64,000 nucleotides of DNA from Moraxella sp. K1664 (GCF_039693965.1 NZ_CP155576.1:1302001-1366000); one strand, 5' to 3'; shown: positions 54,665 through 63,703, numbered from the stretch's first letter. Made by a program: numbers and translations. The notes: generated by a model from the sequence alone, not told the origin.

Positions 54665-55447
54665 CTAAATCTGTTCATCTCGTTTAAATACCCATTCATC
54701 ATCACTGCTTGCTTTTTCGTCAAAATAATAACCGTCCATATCAAAGTTTTTTAGCTCATCGGGGTTTGTGATTTGATTTTTTGCACAAAAATTCATCATC
54801 ATGCCACGGGCTTTTTTGGCATAGAAACTCACGATTTTATATTGTCCGTTTTTTTGGTCTAAAAATTTGGGCGTGATAATGTCCGCCTTGATTTTGGCGG
54901 TATTGACCGCTTTAAAGTATTCATTGGACGCTAGATTTATCAATACATCAGAACCACTATTTTTGATATTGTCATTTATCACATTGGTAATCTCATCGCC
55001 CCAATAGCCGTATAAATCATCGGCATGGGGTGTTTTTAATTTCGTACCCATTTCCAACCGATAAGGTAGCATATTATCTAACGGCTTTAAAATGCCATAT
55101 AACCCTGATAAAATCCCCAAATGCTGATTTAAATATAAAATCTCATCGGTATTTAATGAATAAGCATCAAGCCCTGTATAAACATCGCCGTCAAACAAAT
55201 AAATTGCAGGCTTTTTATTATCATCAAAAGGATAAGTCCAATTTTGGTTACGGACGACATTTAATTCGGCGATTTTTGCAGATACGCCCATAAGCTCTTG
55301 TAAGTCTATCACGTCTTTATTTTTTAGGGTTTTCATTAACTCTATGGCGTGATTGATAAGTATGGGCTCGCTTAAATGGTTGTCTACATTAAAGGGAATG
55401 GCAGTTTTTTCATCTAGGTTCTTGGCAGGGGATATTAAACAATACAT
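54665..55447 (-). CDS. yaaA: Peroxide-stress protein YaaA
   Basis: Family member that lowers intracellular unincorporated iron under H2O2 stress in E. coli and binds DNA. About 260 residues: MYCLISPAKNLDEKT start, LMGVSAKIAELNVVRN, IYLFDGDVYTGLDAYSL, and the basic FYAKKARGMMMNF near the C-terminus are diagnostic. The start at 55447 is preferred. The neighbouring MITE lies 25 bp beyond its stop; katA is 5 kb away but not co-transcribed. Confidence 0.92.
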   Translation of the reverse strand: MYCLISPAKNLDEKTAIPFNVDNHLSEPILINHAIELMKTLKNKDVIDLQELMGVSAKIAELNVVRNQNWTYPFDDNKKPAIYLFDGDVYTGLDAYSLNTDEILYLNQHLGILSGLYGILKPLDNMLPYRLEMGTKLKTPHADDLYGYWGDEITNVINDNIKNSGSDVLINLASNEYFKAVNTAKIKADIITPKFLDQKNGQYKIVSFYAKKARGMMMNFCAKNQITNPDELKNFDMDGYYFDEKASSDDEWVFKRDEQI

Positions 55448-55589
55448 GATATTTTCCAATGATTAAGATAATTTAAAAGATAAAAAGATTATAAAATAAC
55501 TGGTGTGATTTTTCAATTTAAAAATATTGATTTGACGGTTTAAATTTGTTATATTAAATCCTTATTTCAACCATTAAAAGGAATTTTTC

Positions 55590-56660
55590 ATGACCGACAC
55601 GATTTTGGCACGCCTAGCCCCAACCGCTCACGGCAAACACATCGGTATCATCACGCTCAACAACCCCAAAGCCCTAAACGCCCAAAACCTAGACATGGTC
55701 AAAGCCACACGCACGCACCTAGATACATGGGCGAATGATGACAGTGTGGCGGTCGTGGTGCTACACGGCACAGGCGACAAGGGGTTGTGTGCAGGGGGCG
55801 ACATCAAGGCACTCTATGGCGGGGCGAGTGGGGCGACCGCCCACGACTTTTTCACGCACGAATACGGACTCATGCACGCCATGCACACCTATCCCAAGCC
55901 TATCATGGCGTGGGGGCATGGTATCGTCATGGGTGGCGGTATGGGGCTGTTTGGCGGGTCAAGCCATAAAGTCGTTACGTCCGCCACACTCATGGCAATG
56001 CCCGAAGTCTCTATCGGGCTGTTTCCTGATGCTGGTGCGTCCTACTTTTTAAATCATCTGGCAGGTAAGGTTGGGCTATTTTTGGGGCTAACGGGAGCAA
56101 GATTTACAGGGGCGGACGCTCATGCGTTTGGCGTGGCGGATTTTGCAATCAGTCATGATAGATTTGATGACGTGCTAAGTCGTATTTGTCAAATTGATTT
56201 TAAGGACAATCAAACCAATCATCATTTATTATCCGCCTGTTTAAATGACTCTCATGATACATCCATATTGGGTGAGAGTGAATTGTCAAAGGCATTTGAT
56301 GAGATTAATCATCTGATGAATGTAGGTGATTTGATGGATATTGATAAAGCCCTAATGGCTTATGATGGCGATAATGACTTTATCAAATCCTCCATAGACA
56401 TTTATAAAAATGGCTCGGACACCACAAAAGCCATTACCTTTAAAATTTATCATGATTTAAAAACGACCAAAAAAGATTTTTCTTTAAAACAAATATTTGA
56501 TTTGGAAACGGTCGTGGCGACACATTGTGTCAATCACGGCGATTTTAAAGAAGGGGTGCGGGCATTACTTATTGATAAAGACAAAAGCCCCAAATGGCGA
56601 CATACGCTTGCCGATATGCCTGTGGGATATATTGATGAGTTTTTTGGGGAATTTGTTTAG
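55590..56660 (+). CDS. Enoyl-CoA hydratase/isomerase-family protein, probable 3-hydroxyisobutyryl-CoA hydrolase
   Basis: Crotonase-fold enzyme of 356 residues. The oxyanion-hole segments LCAGGDIKALYGG (about 66-78) and MAWGHGIVMGGGMGLFGGSSHKV (107-129), the catalytic EVSIGLFPDAGASYFL and the extended C-terminal region (GVRALLIDKDKSPKWRH) fit the HIBYL-CoA hydrolase subfamily used in valine degradation. Other valine-pathway genes are not near. A generic enoyl-CoA hydratase is less likely given the length. Confidence 0.85.
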   Translation: MTDTILARLAPTAHGKHIGIITLNNPKALNAQNLDMVKATRTHLDTWANDDSVAVVVLHGTGDKGLCAGGDIKALYGGASGATAHDFFTHEYGLMHAMHTYPKPIMAWGHGIVMGGGMGLFGGSSHKVVTSATLMAMPEVSIGLFPDAGASYFLNHLAGKVGLFLGLTGARFTGADAHAFGVADFAISHDRFDDVLSRICQIDFKDNQTNHHLLSACLNDSHDTSILGESELSKAFDEINHLMNVGDLMDIDKALMAYDGDNDFIKSSIDIYKNGSDTTKAITFKIYHDLKTTKKDFSLKQIFDLETVVATHCVNHGDFKEGVRALLIDKDKSPKWRHTLADMPVGYIDEFFGEFV

Positions 56661-56687
56661 TTGGGGTTGTTCATTACAGGTGTATTT

Positions 56688-56935
56688 TAAATTTTGGACG
56701 TGTAGGGGCGAATGATATTAGCCCAAAAATCAACACATTATCACAGGGAAAATGTGATTTGCCCCTACAAATACACTTTAAAAAATGAAAAAGTACCACG
56801 GTTTCCGTTCGTGGTGAGCCTGTCGAACCATGACGGAAACCGACCCGCAGGCATGGCTCAGGGCGAACGGTTTCCGTAGTAAAATTCAATTTTGTTAGCT
56901 GTACATCCAAAGATATATGGTAATTAACAATACCG
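56688..56935. repeat. Dispersed repeat R1, copy g, with a nested insertion
   Basis: The R1 first part (AATTTTGGACGTGTAGGGGC ... CCCCTACAAATACAC) ends near 56773; the R1 last part (CATCCAAAGATATATGGTAA, TTAACAATACC) resumes near 56903. Between them is a different element with inverted GGTTTCCGT/ACGGAAACC blocks and a TGGTGAGCCTGTCGAACCAT palindrome, related to 44654-44690 and 27800-27840. The 320-bp gap holds no gene. Confidence 0.7.
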
Positions 56936-56949
56936 TTTCATCAAGTTTA

Positions 56950-56982
56950 CAAAAATCCGCTTTATAAAAAGCGGATGTTTTT
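56950..56982 (-). terminator. Intrinsic terminator of the adhesin-E-like locus
   Basis: ATCCGCTTT/AAAGCGGAT stem with T run on the minus strand; just after the ancestral stop TAA at 56981-56983. Confidence 0.7.
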
Positions 56983-57497
56983 ACCACCCTGCTTGCGAGC
57001 AGGCATAATCAAGTTTGCCCTCGCCTACGGTATCAGGAACCGCTCTCGTCCAGTCTTTTGATGAATGCGTGGATACATAACGTTTGAAACTGTCAACAGA
57101 ATTACTTTGCTTATCATAATAGACTTCTTTCCAAACCCCGATTTTTGTGGATTTTTAAAAACTTCAACCCCAATACTTATAAAGGTTTATTTTTAGTTTG
57201 GAAAGAGATTTAATAAATAACATAATCAAAGTCTGATTTACGAGCAACGCAGTCATAATACGAAAAAGCTCTCGTTTGCCAGTATTTCTTGCCATTACTA
57301 AGCTCTTGGGCTTGGTGATAATCTCTCTTAACCCAAGCGGTGATATAAGTACCGCCCCCAGTAAAGTAATGTGTCTGAATGCTATCATGGTCAATGTGGT
57401 AAATAAAGTTGCTCGTGCTGCCTATGTCCACCCAGTTGGTGGCATGAACGGATAGGGGTGATAGAGCGATGAGTGTGGCGATGAGCAGTTTTTTCAT
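56981..57497 (-). pseudogene. Surface-adhesin-E-like secreted protein, decayed
   Basis: From 57497 a signal peptide (MKKLLIATLIALSPLSVHA) and NWVDIGSTSNFIYHIDHDSI, ITAWVKRDY, YYDCVARKSDFDYV match the pattern of small adhesin-E-like periplasmic proteins; the frame stops at 57210 after 95 residues. Beyond, other frames hold convincing continuation: WKEVYYDKQSNSVDSF, then KRYVSTHSSKDWTRAVPDTV and LDYACSQAGW with a TAA at 56981 and a terminator right after. At least two frameshifts (near 57210 and 57130) separate the parts. The first 95 residues may still be made. Confidence 0.7.
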
Positions 57498-57582
57498 AGA
57501 TATCCTTGTGGAAACAATCGTATTATTATACCAATATTTTCATAATATACAATTTTTTTAATTATTTCTTAAAATTAAAAAA

Positions 57583-57616
57583 TTATCAGGGCGAACTGTA
57601 ATTCACCCTTATGCAT
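57583..57616. repeat. Dispersed repeat R1, fragment h
   Basis: TCAGGGCGAACTGTAATTCACCC with a short flank; only the first palindrome is left, between the reverse transcriptase and the adhesin-E-like gene. Confidence 0.5.
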
Positions 57617-57648
57617 TTAAGACTTTCAAAAATTCCAAAGGGCAGTTT

Positions 57649-59178
57649 TTATTTATTTATGCGTGCATTAAGTATCTTCCAATGGTTTTTGAGTTGGTAT
57701 TTAATTCTGCTATTCGTCAAAATTTGGTCTGCTCTCATTGCATAGCCAATAAAGTTACCCCAATTTTTGCGTTTTGAAGGCTTCCATTTATTTTTGGTTT
57801 TGCCTACTCTTGCTGGCTTGGCTCCAATGTATGAATATTGTCGATAAAGTCTGTTTTTAAAAATCTTACCTTGCGTATCATTTCTGATGTGATTGGCATA
57901 AAAATGACATCTACGCACACCCATACTCATTTTGCGATAATAATTAGCAAGTGCAGAATTTTTGAGATAGACGTGCTGTCCATTAAACGAAAAACCTAAA
58001 TATTCAAATTTCTTCTTGTGGCTGTTGTGATTAATTTTTCCATTAAATTCCTGCAAGCAAGTTATTTCATTATTGCCATTTAGTTTAAAATAAAATATTT
58101 GTGTCTTTTTGGGGTTTATATTCAACTTAGAAATACTCTTTATTTTTGTTTCAAACAACCCTAAAACTTCATCTTTATGGTCGATTGGGCAGATGACAAC
58201 CATATCATCAGAATATCGTCTATAAATACCACCTATTTCTTGAATTTTATGATGAATTAGTTCGTCAAATTCTAGCATATAGATATTGGCTAAGGTTGCA
58301 CTGATTGAAGAGCCTTGACAAATACCATAATTTTTTAATTTTTTTTGATTGGTTATTGTACATTTTTCATATTTGTTGTTTTGTATTAGACCTGATTTTC
58401 TTATTTTTTGAATGTCTTTTAATTCACAAAAAGCAATTGCATTTTGATTTCTAAGGTATTCCAATTTTTTAATTGGCTTTTTCCTTATGTTGCCCGATTT
58501 ACTTTTTACAATTATCTCATTTTGAAATAATTGAAATAAGTCATTTGCTTTCACATAAGAAAACTTGGTAATAGCCTTATAAACATTATAATGGTCATCT
58601 GGTAAATTTGTCTTTTTTATAATATTTTCCCATGCCTTTTTTAGAATTTTATGGTCTAGGTTATCAAAAAATTGTTCGATGTCAAAAGCTATCACCGCAA
58701 TTTCTTGATGTTTTTGGGTATATTCACGAATGTACTCAAAAACGTCATTGGCAAAATCAATATTGCATTTTCCAATATCTTTACCAGTCTGATTGCTGTT
58801 ATTTTTTGGTATTTTTCTATAAGCAGTAACAACTTCTGTTAGACCCTTTTGTTTAAGAACGCATTCATAATTTTGGGAAAGTAGGTGTGAATAGTATGCA
58901 AATATATTTGCATCCCAGTGATTTGCGTAATAAATATTCCTTACTTTTTTCTTTTGGTGTATTCTTTTGCCATTATGTAGGAGATTTCCGTCACCATCGT
59001 ACCCTTTACGAAATTTGGGCGTGATGATTTGGGTATGAATGAAAGGGCAGAAAGCGTGATTTTTGATATTTTCTGGATTTGTTATGTAGTTAATTACTTT
59101 ATTGCAGTCTTTCTGAGTGATTGGTAGTCCGATATGTGGATAGGACTTTACTTTAAACCAAAGATTTTTTTCTTTCAT
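57649..59178 (-). CDS. Stand-alone reverse transcriptase of DRT type (DRT2-like)
   Basis: A 509-residue RT with no intron-maturase or retron-specific VTG motif recognised. Motif A AFDIEQFFDNLD (164-175), motif B GICQGSSISATLANIYM (285-301), motif C YSDDM (322-326), motif D KTQIFYF and E FEYLGFSF (391-398). The N-terminus (LWFKVKSYPHIGLP, then KVRNIYYANHWDANIFAYY) resembles, to my recollection, defence-associated RTs of the DRT2 class, which work with a ncRNA encoded just upstream. The start at 59178 is the first ATG; the ribosome-binding site is poor. Gene is AT-rich relative to katA. It lies alone between katA and a decayed gene. Confidence 0.85.
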   Translation of the reverse strand: MKEKNLWFKVKSYPHIGLPITQKDCNKVINYITNPENIKNHAFCPFIHTQIITPKFRKGYDGDGNLLHNGKRIHQKKKVRNIYYANHWDANIFAYYSHLLSQNYECVLKQKGLTEVVTAYRKIPKNNSNQTGKDIGKCNIDFANDVFEYIREYTQKHQEIAVIAFDIEQFFDNLDHKILKKAWENIIKKTNLPDDHYNVYKAITKFSYVKANDLFQLFQNEIIVKSKSGNIRKKPIKKLEYLRNQNAIAFCELKDIQKIRKSGLIQNNKYEKCTITNQKKLKNYGICQGSSISATLANIYMLEFDELIHHKIQEIGGIYRRYSDDMVVICPIDHKDEVLGLFETKIKSISKLNINPKKTQIFYFKLNGNNEITCLQEFNGKINHNSHKKKFEYLGFSFNGQHVYLKNSALANYYRKMSMGVRRCHFYANHIRNDTQGKIFKNRLYRQYSYIGAKPARVGKTKNKWKPSKRKNWGNFIGYAMRADQILTNSRIKYQLKNHWKILNARINK

Positions 59179-59189
59179 AATCAAAAAAA

Positions 59190-59430
59190 AGGAGATAAAA
59201 AGTTGGAGTAAGCGGGGTACGCATTAAGGATTGAAAAAGTGTGCCGAAACGCCATTATGAGAAATGGCACCCCAATTTAGTAGAATGATAGCAATCATGC
59301 TCATAACAATGGAATATATAGATATGCCAATTATTGATACTTACATAATGCTGAGATTTATGCGACGCTTGACATTTATGACAATGCGTTGTATAAAGCT
59401 ACTCCATACTAGCTATCTAGTATGCAATTT
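59190..59430 (-). ncRNA. Candidate template ncRNA upstream of the reverse transcriptase
   Basis: About 240 bp between the katA terminator and the RT gene, on the RT strand. A perfect 8-bp hairpin CATACTAG-ATAG-CTAGTATG (59405-59424) and a GCCATT/AATGGC hairpin, overlapping a wider GTGCC/GGCAC pairing (59238-59268), are visible. 59261-59398 is free of stops on both strands in the same codon register. Boundaries and promoter are not defined. Confidence 0.45.
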
Positions 59431-59499
59431 TTTTATCGACAAAAAAGACTTAATCAATCTGCTACTTACTCCTTTATTTATTATATCAAAACAAACAAC

Positions 59500-59523
59500 A
59501 AAAAACCACTCTATCCAGAGTGG
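59500..59523 (-). terminator. Intrinsic terminator of katA
   Basis: CCACTCT-GGAT-AGAGTGG stem-loop on the minus strand followed by TTTTTTG, 30 bp after the katA stop. Confidence 0.8.
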
Positions 59524-59552
59524 CTTTTATCTTTAAAATCAACCAAAACCGC

Positions 59553-61088
59553 TTACGTCTTTGGTGGCAAACAGCTCGCCAAATGTTTGGCGGGGTCGGT
59601 ATCATACGCTTTAATGGCGTCTTCTACCGTCATGCCCAACGCCTTGGCAACGCCCATACCGTAATCAGGGTGGCAGGCGTGGCAGTTGCGGATATGACGG
59701 TATTTGATGAAGTCCAACGCATCGCCCATTGCTCCTCTCGTATTGTCAAACAGGGCTTGTTTTTGCTTATCAGTCATGAGATTAAACAAGGCTCGTGGCT
59801 GGCTAAAATAATCGCTGTCATCTTCACGAAAATCCCACTGCTTGGCATCGCCACTGATTTTTAGGGGTGGCTCAGCCAAATGTGGCTGGTCTTGCCACTG
59901 CCCAAAGCTGTTTGGTTCATAGTGCGGACGTCCGCCATAGTTGTCGCCCACTCGCCCTTGACCGTCTCTGTGGTTTGAGTACACAGGGCAACGTGGGGCG
60001 TTCACAGGGATTTGGTTGCGGTTTACGCCCAAGCGATAACGCTGTGCATCAGCATAGTTAAACAGGCGAGCTTGGAGCATACGGTCAGGCGACACGCTGA
60101 TACCGGGTACGAGATTGCTTGGGGCAAAGGCGGATTGCTCCACGTCCAAAAAGAAGTTTTCTGGATTGCGATTTAGCTCAAATTCGCCCACTTCAATGAG
60201 CGGAAATTGTTTTTTTGACCAAACTTTGGTCAAGTCAAAGGGGTGAAAATCCACTTCTTCTGCCATTTGCTCAGGCATGATTTGTACGTACATTTTCCAT
60301 TTTGGGAAATCACCACGTTCAATGGCATCAAACAAATCACGCTGATTGCTCTCACGGTCTTTGGCGATGACCGCTTCGGCCTCGCTATCGGTTAGGTTTT
60401 GGATACCTTGCTGAGTGCGAAAATGGAATTTAACCCAAAAACGCTCATTATCAGCATTGATAAAGCTATACGTATGCGAGCCAAAACCGTGCATATGGCG
60501 GTAAGACTTAGGAATGCCACGGTCGGACATGACAATGGTAACTTGGTGAAAGGCTTCGGGCAGTAGTGTCCAAAAATCCCAGTTGTTGGTCGCACTACGC
60601 ATATTGGTTTTGGGGTCTCTTTTGACCGCTTTGTTTAGGTCGGGGAATTTTCTGGGGTCTCTTAAAAAGAACACAGGCGTGTTGTTGCCGACCATGTCCC
60701 AGTTGCCTTCTTCGGTGTAAAATTTTAGGGCAAAACCACGAATATCACGTTCAGCGTCCGCCGCCCCACGCTCGCCTGCTACGGTGGTAAAACGGGCGAA
60801 CATTTCGGTTTTTTTGCCGATTTCGCTAAAAATCTTGGCACGGGTGTATTTGGTGATGTCGTTTGTGACGGTAAATGTCCCAAACGCCCCTGAGCCTTTG
60901 GCGTGCATACGGCGTTCTGGAATGACTTCACGGGCAAAGTCGGCAAGTTTTTCGTTGAGCCACAAATCTTGGGCAAGCAAGGGGCCTCTGGCACCTGCGG
61001 TCAATGAGTTTTGGTTATCAACAACAGGGGCTCCGTTGCTCATGGTAAGGGGCGTGCCTGAGTAGGGGCATTTTGGGATATCGGTCAT
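59553..61088 (-). CDS. katA: Monofunctional haem catalase
   Basis: Converts H2O2 to water and oxygen. The 511-residue small-subunit catalase carries the distal His region ([12 protein letters not shown]-type, here [14 protein letters not shown], with His), the Asn in [10 protein letters not shown]-proximal region ([11 protein letters not shown]), and the proximal haem ligand in [16 protein letters not shown] (Tyr). It is transcribed alone with a terminator. I looked for an OxyR site upstream and found only a poor match. Confidence 0.95.
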   Translation of the reverse strand: MTDIPKCPYSGTPLTMSNGAPVVDNQNSLTAGARGPLLAQDLWLNEKLADFAREVIPERRMHAKGSGAFGTFTVTNDITKYTRAKIFSEIGKKTEMFARFTTVAGERGAADAERDIRGFALKFYTEEGNWDMVGNNTPVFFLRDPRKFPDLNKAVKRDPKTNMRSATNNWDFWTLLPEAFHQVTIVMSDRGIPKSYRHMHGFGSHTYSFINADNERFWVKFHFRTQQGIQNLTDSEAEAVIAKDRESNQRDLFDAIERGDFPKWKMYVQIMPEQMAEEVDFHPFDLTKVWSKKQFPLIEVGEFELNRNPENFFLDVEQSAFAPSNLVPGISVSPDRMLQARLFNYADAQRYRLGVNRNQIPVNAPRCPVYSNHRDGQGRVGDNYGGRPHYEPNSFGQWQDQPHLAEPPLKISGDAKQWDFREDDSDYFSQPRALFNLMTDKQKQALFDNTRGAMGDALDFIKYRHIRNCHACHPDYGMGVAKALGMTVEDAIKAYDTDPAKHLASCLPPKT

Positions 61089-61377
61089 GATAAATCCTAG
61101 GTTACGGTGTATTTTGATTAAAGGTATGACAAAACAAGTATAACAAAGCAGGGCAAGCTTGTCGGTTAGCGTATGTAAACAATAAAAATGACACTCATTG
61201 CCAACTTAGATGACTAGCTTGAACTTTGCTTTGCTTGGTTTGTCAATCTATGGGGTTATTATAGGCAGGATTGATGATTTGGTAAATTATAATAATTTGA
61301 TGTTTTGATTTGATTTTTTAAATTGAAAAAACTTGATAAATTTTAAATGATGATTGATAAAATTTATTAAAAGGCAC

Positions 61378-61406
61378 AAAAAAGACCGTCATCAAACGGT
61401 CTTTTG
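61378..61406 (-). terminator. Intrinsic terminator of queH
   Basis: AAAAGACCGT/ACGGTCTTTT with a 6-nt loop and T runs on both strands; 15 bp beyond the queH stop. Between it and katA about 290 bp hold the katA promoter region but no gene. Confidence 0.75.
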
Positions 61407-61420
61407 GTGTTATGGCTTAT

Positions 61421-62167
61421 TTATTCGTCATCATCCCCATAATACTTCACCCCGATTTTAATCGGTTCACGCCCTTGGCTACGGCGAAAATTATTGGTGT
61501 CACGGAGCGAATAAGCACAGCCACAGTATTCTTGTTGATAAAAATGCTCACGCTTACTAATCTCAATCATACGGCTACTGCCACCGCCTTTACGCCAGTT
61601 AAAATCCCAATAATCAAGACCCTCATAAGGGGCAACGGCACGGTGTCCGCAGTCGTTGATTTGAGCCATGTTTTTCCAGCGGCTGATACCAAGCGAGCTT
61701 GTCATCACAGGAAAGCCATGCTCGTGGGCGTATAGGGCGGTGCGTTCAAATCGCATGTCAAAACACATGGTACAGCGTCTGCCACGCTCGGGGTCTTGCT
61801 CCATGCCTTTGGCACGAGCGAACCAATTATCCATGTCATAATCGGCGTCAATAAACGGTATGCCGTGCTTTTCGGCAAAAGCGATGTTTTCGTTTTTGCG
61901 AATCTCGTACTCTTTTTTGGGGTGAATGTTGGGATTATAAAAATAAATGGTAAACTCAATGCCACTGGCAAGCATCGCCTCCATGACCTCACCCGAGCAA
62001 GGGGCACAGCATGAGTGCAGTAGTACCTTTTTGTGTCCGTTTGGCGGGGTCAAAATCTCACGGTCAATCGGCGTTAGGTGCGGATTGGTGGGGTCAGCTT
62101 TGGCGATTTGTGGTTTGCCTTTACGTTGATTTTGGTTGGGATTGGGGGTGTGGGTTTGTACGCTCAT
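61421..62167 (-). CDS. queH: Epoxyqueuosine reductase QueH
   Basis: Catalyses the last step of queuosine synthesis in tRNA, replacing QueG in many bacteria. The 248 residues show the cysteine motifs [13 protein letters not shown] and [10 protein letters not shown], which bind a 4Fe-4S cluster and a second metal, plus [14 protein letters not shown] and the conserved EYCGCAYS near the end. Length includes a Pro/Asn-rich N-terminus of about 40 residues. Confidence 0.93.
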   Translation of the reverse strand: MSVQTHTPNPNQNQRKGKPQIAKADPTNPHLTPIDREILTPPNGHKKVLLHSCCAPCSGEVMEAMLASGIEFTIYFYNPNIHPKKEYEIRKNENIAFAEKHGIPFIDADYDMDNWFARAKGMEQDPERGRRCTMCFDMRFERTALYAHEHGFPVMTSSLGISRWKNMAQINDCGHRAVAPYEGLDYWDFNWRKGGGSSRMIEISKREHFYQQEYCGCAYSLRDTNNFRRSQGREPIKIGVKYYGDDDE

Positions 62168-62263
62168 AATTTAACAATGATAAATAAAAATGGCGATTAT
62201 TATAGCATTGGTTTAAAATTTTTGCTAAAATTTGTGTAAACTTATCTCTAAAAAAGGTTTTTT

Positions 62264-62464
62264 ATGAAACTCAACTGGCATGACAGCTTAGACATCGCCA
62301 TCGCCCTTGCCGAAAAGCACCCTGATGTGGACGTGCAGTACATTCGCTTTACCGACTTGCACCGCTATGTGTGCGAGCTTGATGGCTTTGTGGGCGAGCC
62401 TGACAAATCCAACGAAGCGATATTAGAAGCCATTCAAATGGCGTGGCTTGATGAATTGGATTGA
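62264..62464 (+). CDS. iscX: Fe-S cluster assembly protein IscX
   Basis: Small acidic regulator binding IscS and iron. All 66 residues fit the family: MKLNWHDSLDIAIALAEKHPDVD, VQYIRFTDLHRYVCEL and the end AIQMAWLDELD. In E. coli it closes the isc operon; here it stands alone with its own terminator, so it has been moved or is separately controlled. Confidence 0.93.
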   Translation: MKLNWHDSLDIAIALAEKHPDVDVQYIRFTDLHRYVCELDGFVGEPDKSNEAILEAIQMAWLDELD

Positions 62465-62541
62465 TAATTTAAAAGATAACTTAAAAGATAATTTATGGGT
62501 GTATCATACGCCTTTTATCTTTTAAAACTTTATCTACAAAT

Positions 62542-62575
62542 AAAAAGCGGTCATCATCACCGCTTTTTATTTTTA
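62542..62575 (+). terminator. Intrinsic terminator of iscX
   Basis: AAAAAGCGGT/ACCGCTTTTT stem with loop CATCATC. Confidence 0.8.
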
Positions 62576-62632
62576 TAGTCAATTAACCCCAATTTGTACC
62601 AATGTTAAATTTTAAAAAAATTCATTGGTTGT

Positions 62633-62730
62633 ATGGTAATGTGCGTACCACGCACCTTTTAGATGAAAAATCTTATTAATGTGTCATACGCACCTTACTT
62701 TCATTGGTGCGTTTTGAAGTTAAATGATTA
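62633..62730. repeat. Dispersed repeat R2, copy c
   Basis: ATGGTAATGTGCGTACCACG, GATGAAAAATCTTATTAATG, CATACGCACCTTACTTTCATTGG and TTTTGAAGTTAAATGATTA. Nearly colinear with 37420-37520. Just before it, 62580-62608 repeats the block found at 31578-31607. Confidence 0.8.
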
Positions 62731-62735
62731 TAAAA

Positions 62736-63584
62736 TCAACCCTTTAACTTATCGCCCACCAATCCTTTGACCGTGTTTAGGATATCGGCAGGCAATACAA
62801 CCGTCTTAGCATTATCAGATTGTGCCATCTCGTTCATCGCCTTGATGTACTGCTCGCCAAGCAAGTACACAACAGGCATTTCTTTGCCGTCCATCGCCGA
62901 TGAAATAAGACGAATGGACTCTTCTGAACCTTTGGCAAGCACCACCTGAGCTTCGGCATCACGGCGAGACGCTTCTAATCGTCCGTCCGCCTCCAAGATA
63001 GCCGCCTGTTTTTGTCCGTCCGCTCGTGTTACCATGGCTCGGCGTTGGCGTTCGGCAGCCGCTTGCTCTTCCATCGCCAGTTGCATGGTGTGGGACGGCT
63101 TGATGTCTTGGATTTCCACCGTTTTTAGGGTAATGCCCCAGTCGGCGATGTCGTCTGATATGGCGTGTTTGAGCTGGGTTTTGATTTGGTCTCGGCTTGA
63201 TAACGCACTGTCCAAATCCATCTCGCCCACGATAGAACGCAAAGATGTTTGTACCAGATTGCGAATGCCGTATTCATAGTCTTCAATGCCGTACACCGCA
63301 TATTCTGGCTGAATGATGTTAATATACGCCACCGCATTAGCGATGATGACCACGTTGTCTCGGGTGATGACTTCTTGGCTGGGAATGTCAAGCACGATGT
63401 CTTTGGTCGTGATTTTATAGGCGACCGTATCAACAAAGGGAATGATAAAATTCAAACCCGGTTCTAAGGTCTGATGATATTTCCCCAGTCGCTGAACCAC
63501 CCATTTATAGCCTTGTGGTACGAGCCTGACACCCTTAAAAACGGTAAAGACGACAAACGCCACCAAGACAAATAAAACTTCCAT
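62736..63584 (-). CDS. SPFH/stomatin-family membrane protein (QmcA-like)
   Basis: A 282-residue prohibitin-homology protein: one N-terminal membrane helix (about 2-20), GVRLVPQGYKWVVQRLGKYH, the SPFH core (YKITTKDIVLDIPSQEVITRDNV...), and a helical coiled C-terminal region (MEEQAAAERQRRAMVTRADGQK). With the NfeD protein encoded just upstream on the same strand it forms the usual SPFH-NfeD pair, thought to organise membrane microdomains or protease complexes. Confidence 0.9.
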   Translation of the reverse strand: MEVLFVLVAFVVFTVFKGVRLVPQGYKWVVQRLGKYHQTLEPGLNFIIPFVDTVAYKITTKDIVLDIPSQEVITRDNVVIIANAVAYINIIQPEYAVYGIEDYEYGIRNLVQTSLRSIVGEMDLDSALSSRDQIKTQLKHAISDDIADWGITLKTVEIQDIKPSHTMQLAMEEQAAAERQRRAMVTRADGQKQAAILEADGRLEASRRDAEAQVVLAKGSEESIRLISSAMDGKEMPVVYLLGEQYIKAMNEMAQSDNAKTVVLPADILNTVKGLVGDKLKG

Positions 63585-63627
63585 AATAAACCCCTATCTA
63601 ACAGTTATCTAAAATTATATCAATGAA

Positions 63628-63690
63628 ATACAGGGCAAATGCGATTTACCCCTACCAATCTATCTAATATGATGAATTGGTAATAAACAG
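63628..63690. repeat. Dispersed repeat R1, copy i
   Basis: ATACAGGGCAAATGCGATTTACC, CCTACCAATCTATC and GAATTGGTAATAAAC represent the second half of R1, lying between the NfeD-like gene and the SPFH gene, i.e. inside a probable operon. Confidence 0.65.
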
Positions 63691-63703
63691 CAGTCCAATG
63701 GCA

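Noticed and set aside
57164-57394. 76-codon minus-strand frame overlapping the adhesin-E-like gene
   Set aside because: It overlaps the real frame; only its last part (SLSKLKINLYKYWG) may be a relic of the shifted reading frame.
59264-59536. 90-codon plus-strand frame upstream of katA, opposite to the RT strand
   Set aside because: Not called as a gene: it runs through the katA terminator and lacks a start signal. Its unusual openness is reported with the RT finding instead.
61200-61275. OxyR-like site upstream of katA
   Set aside because: CTAT and ATAG half-sites are present (around TATGGGGTTATTATAG) but with 9-bp instead of 7-bp spacing, and no second pair.
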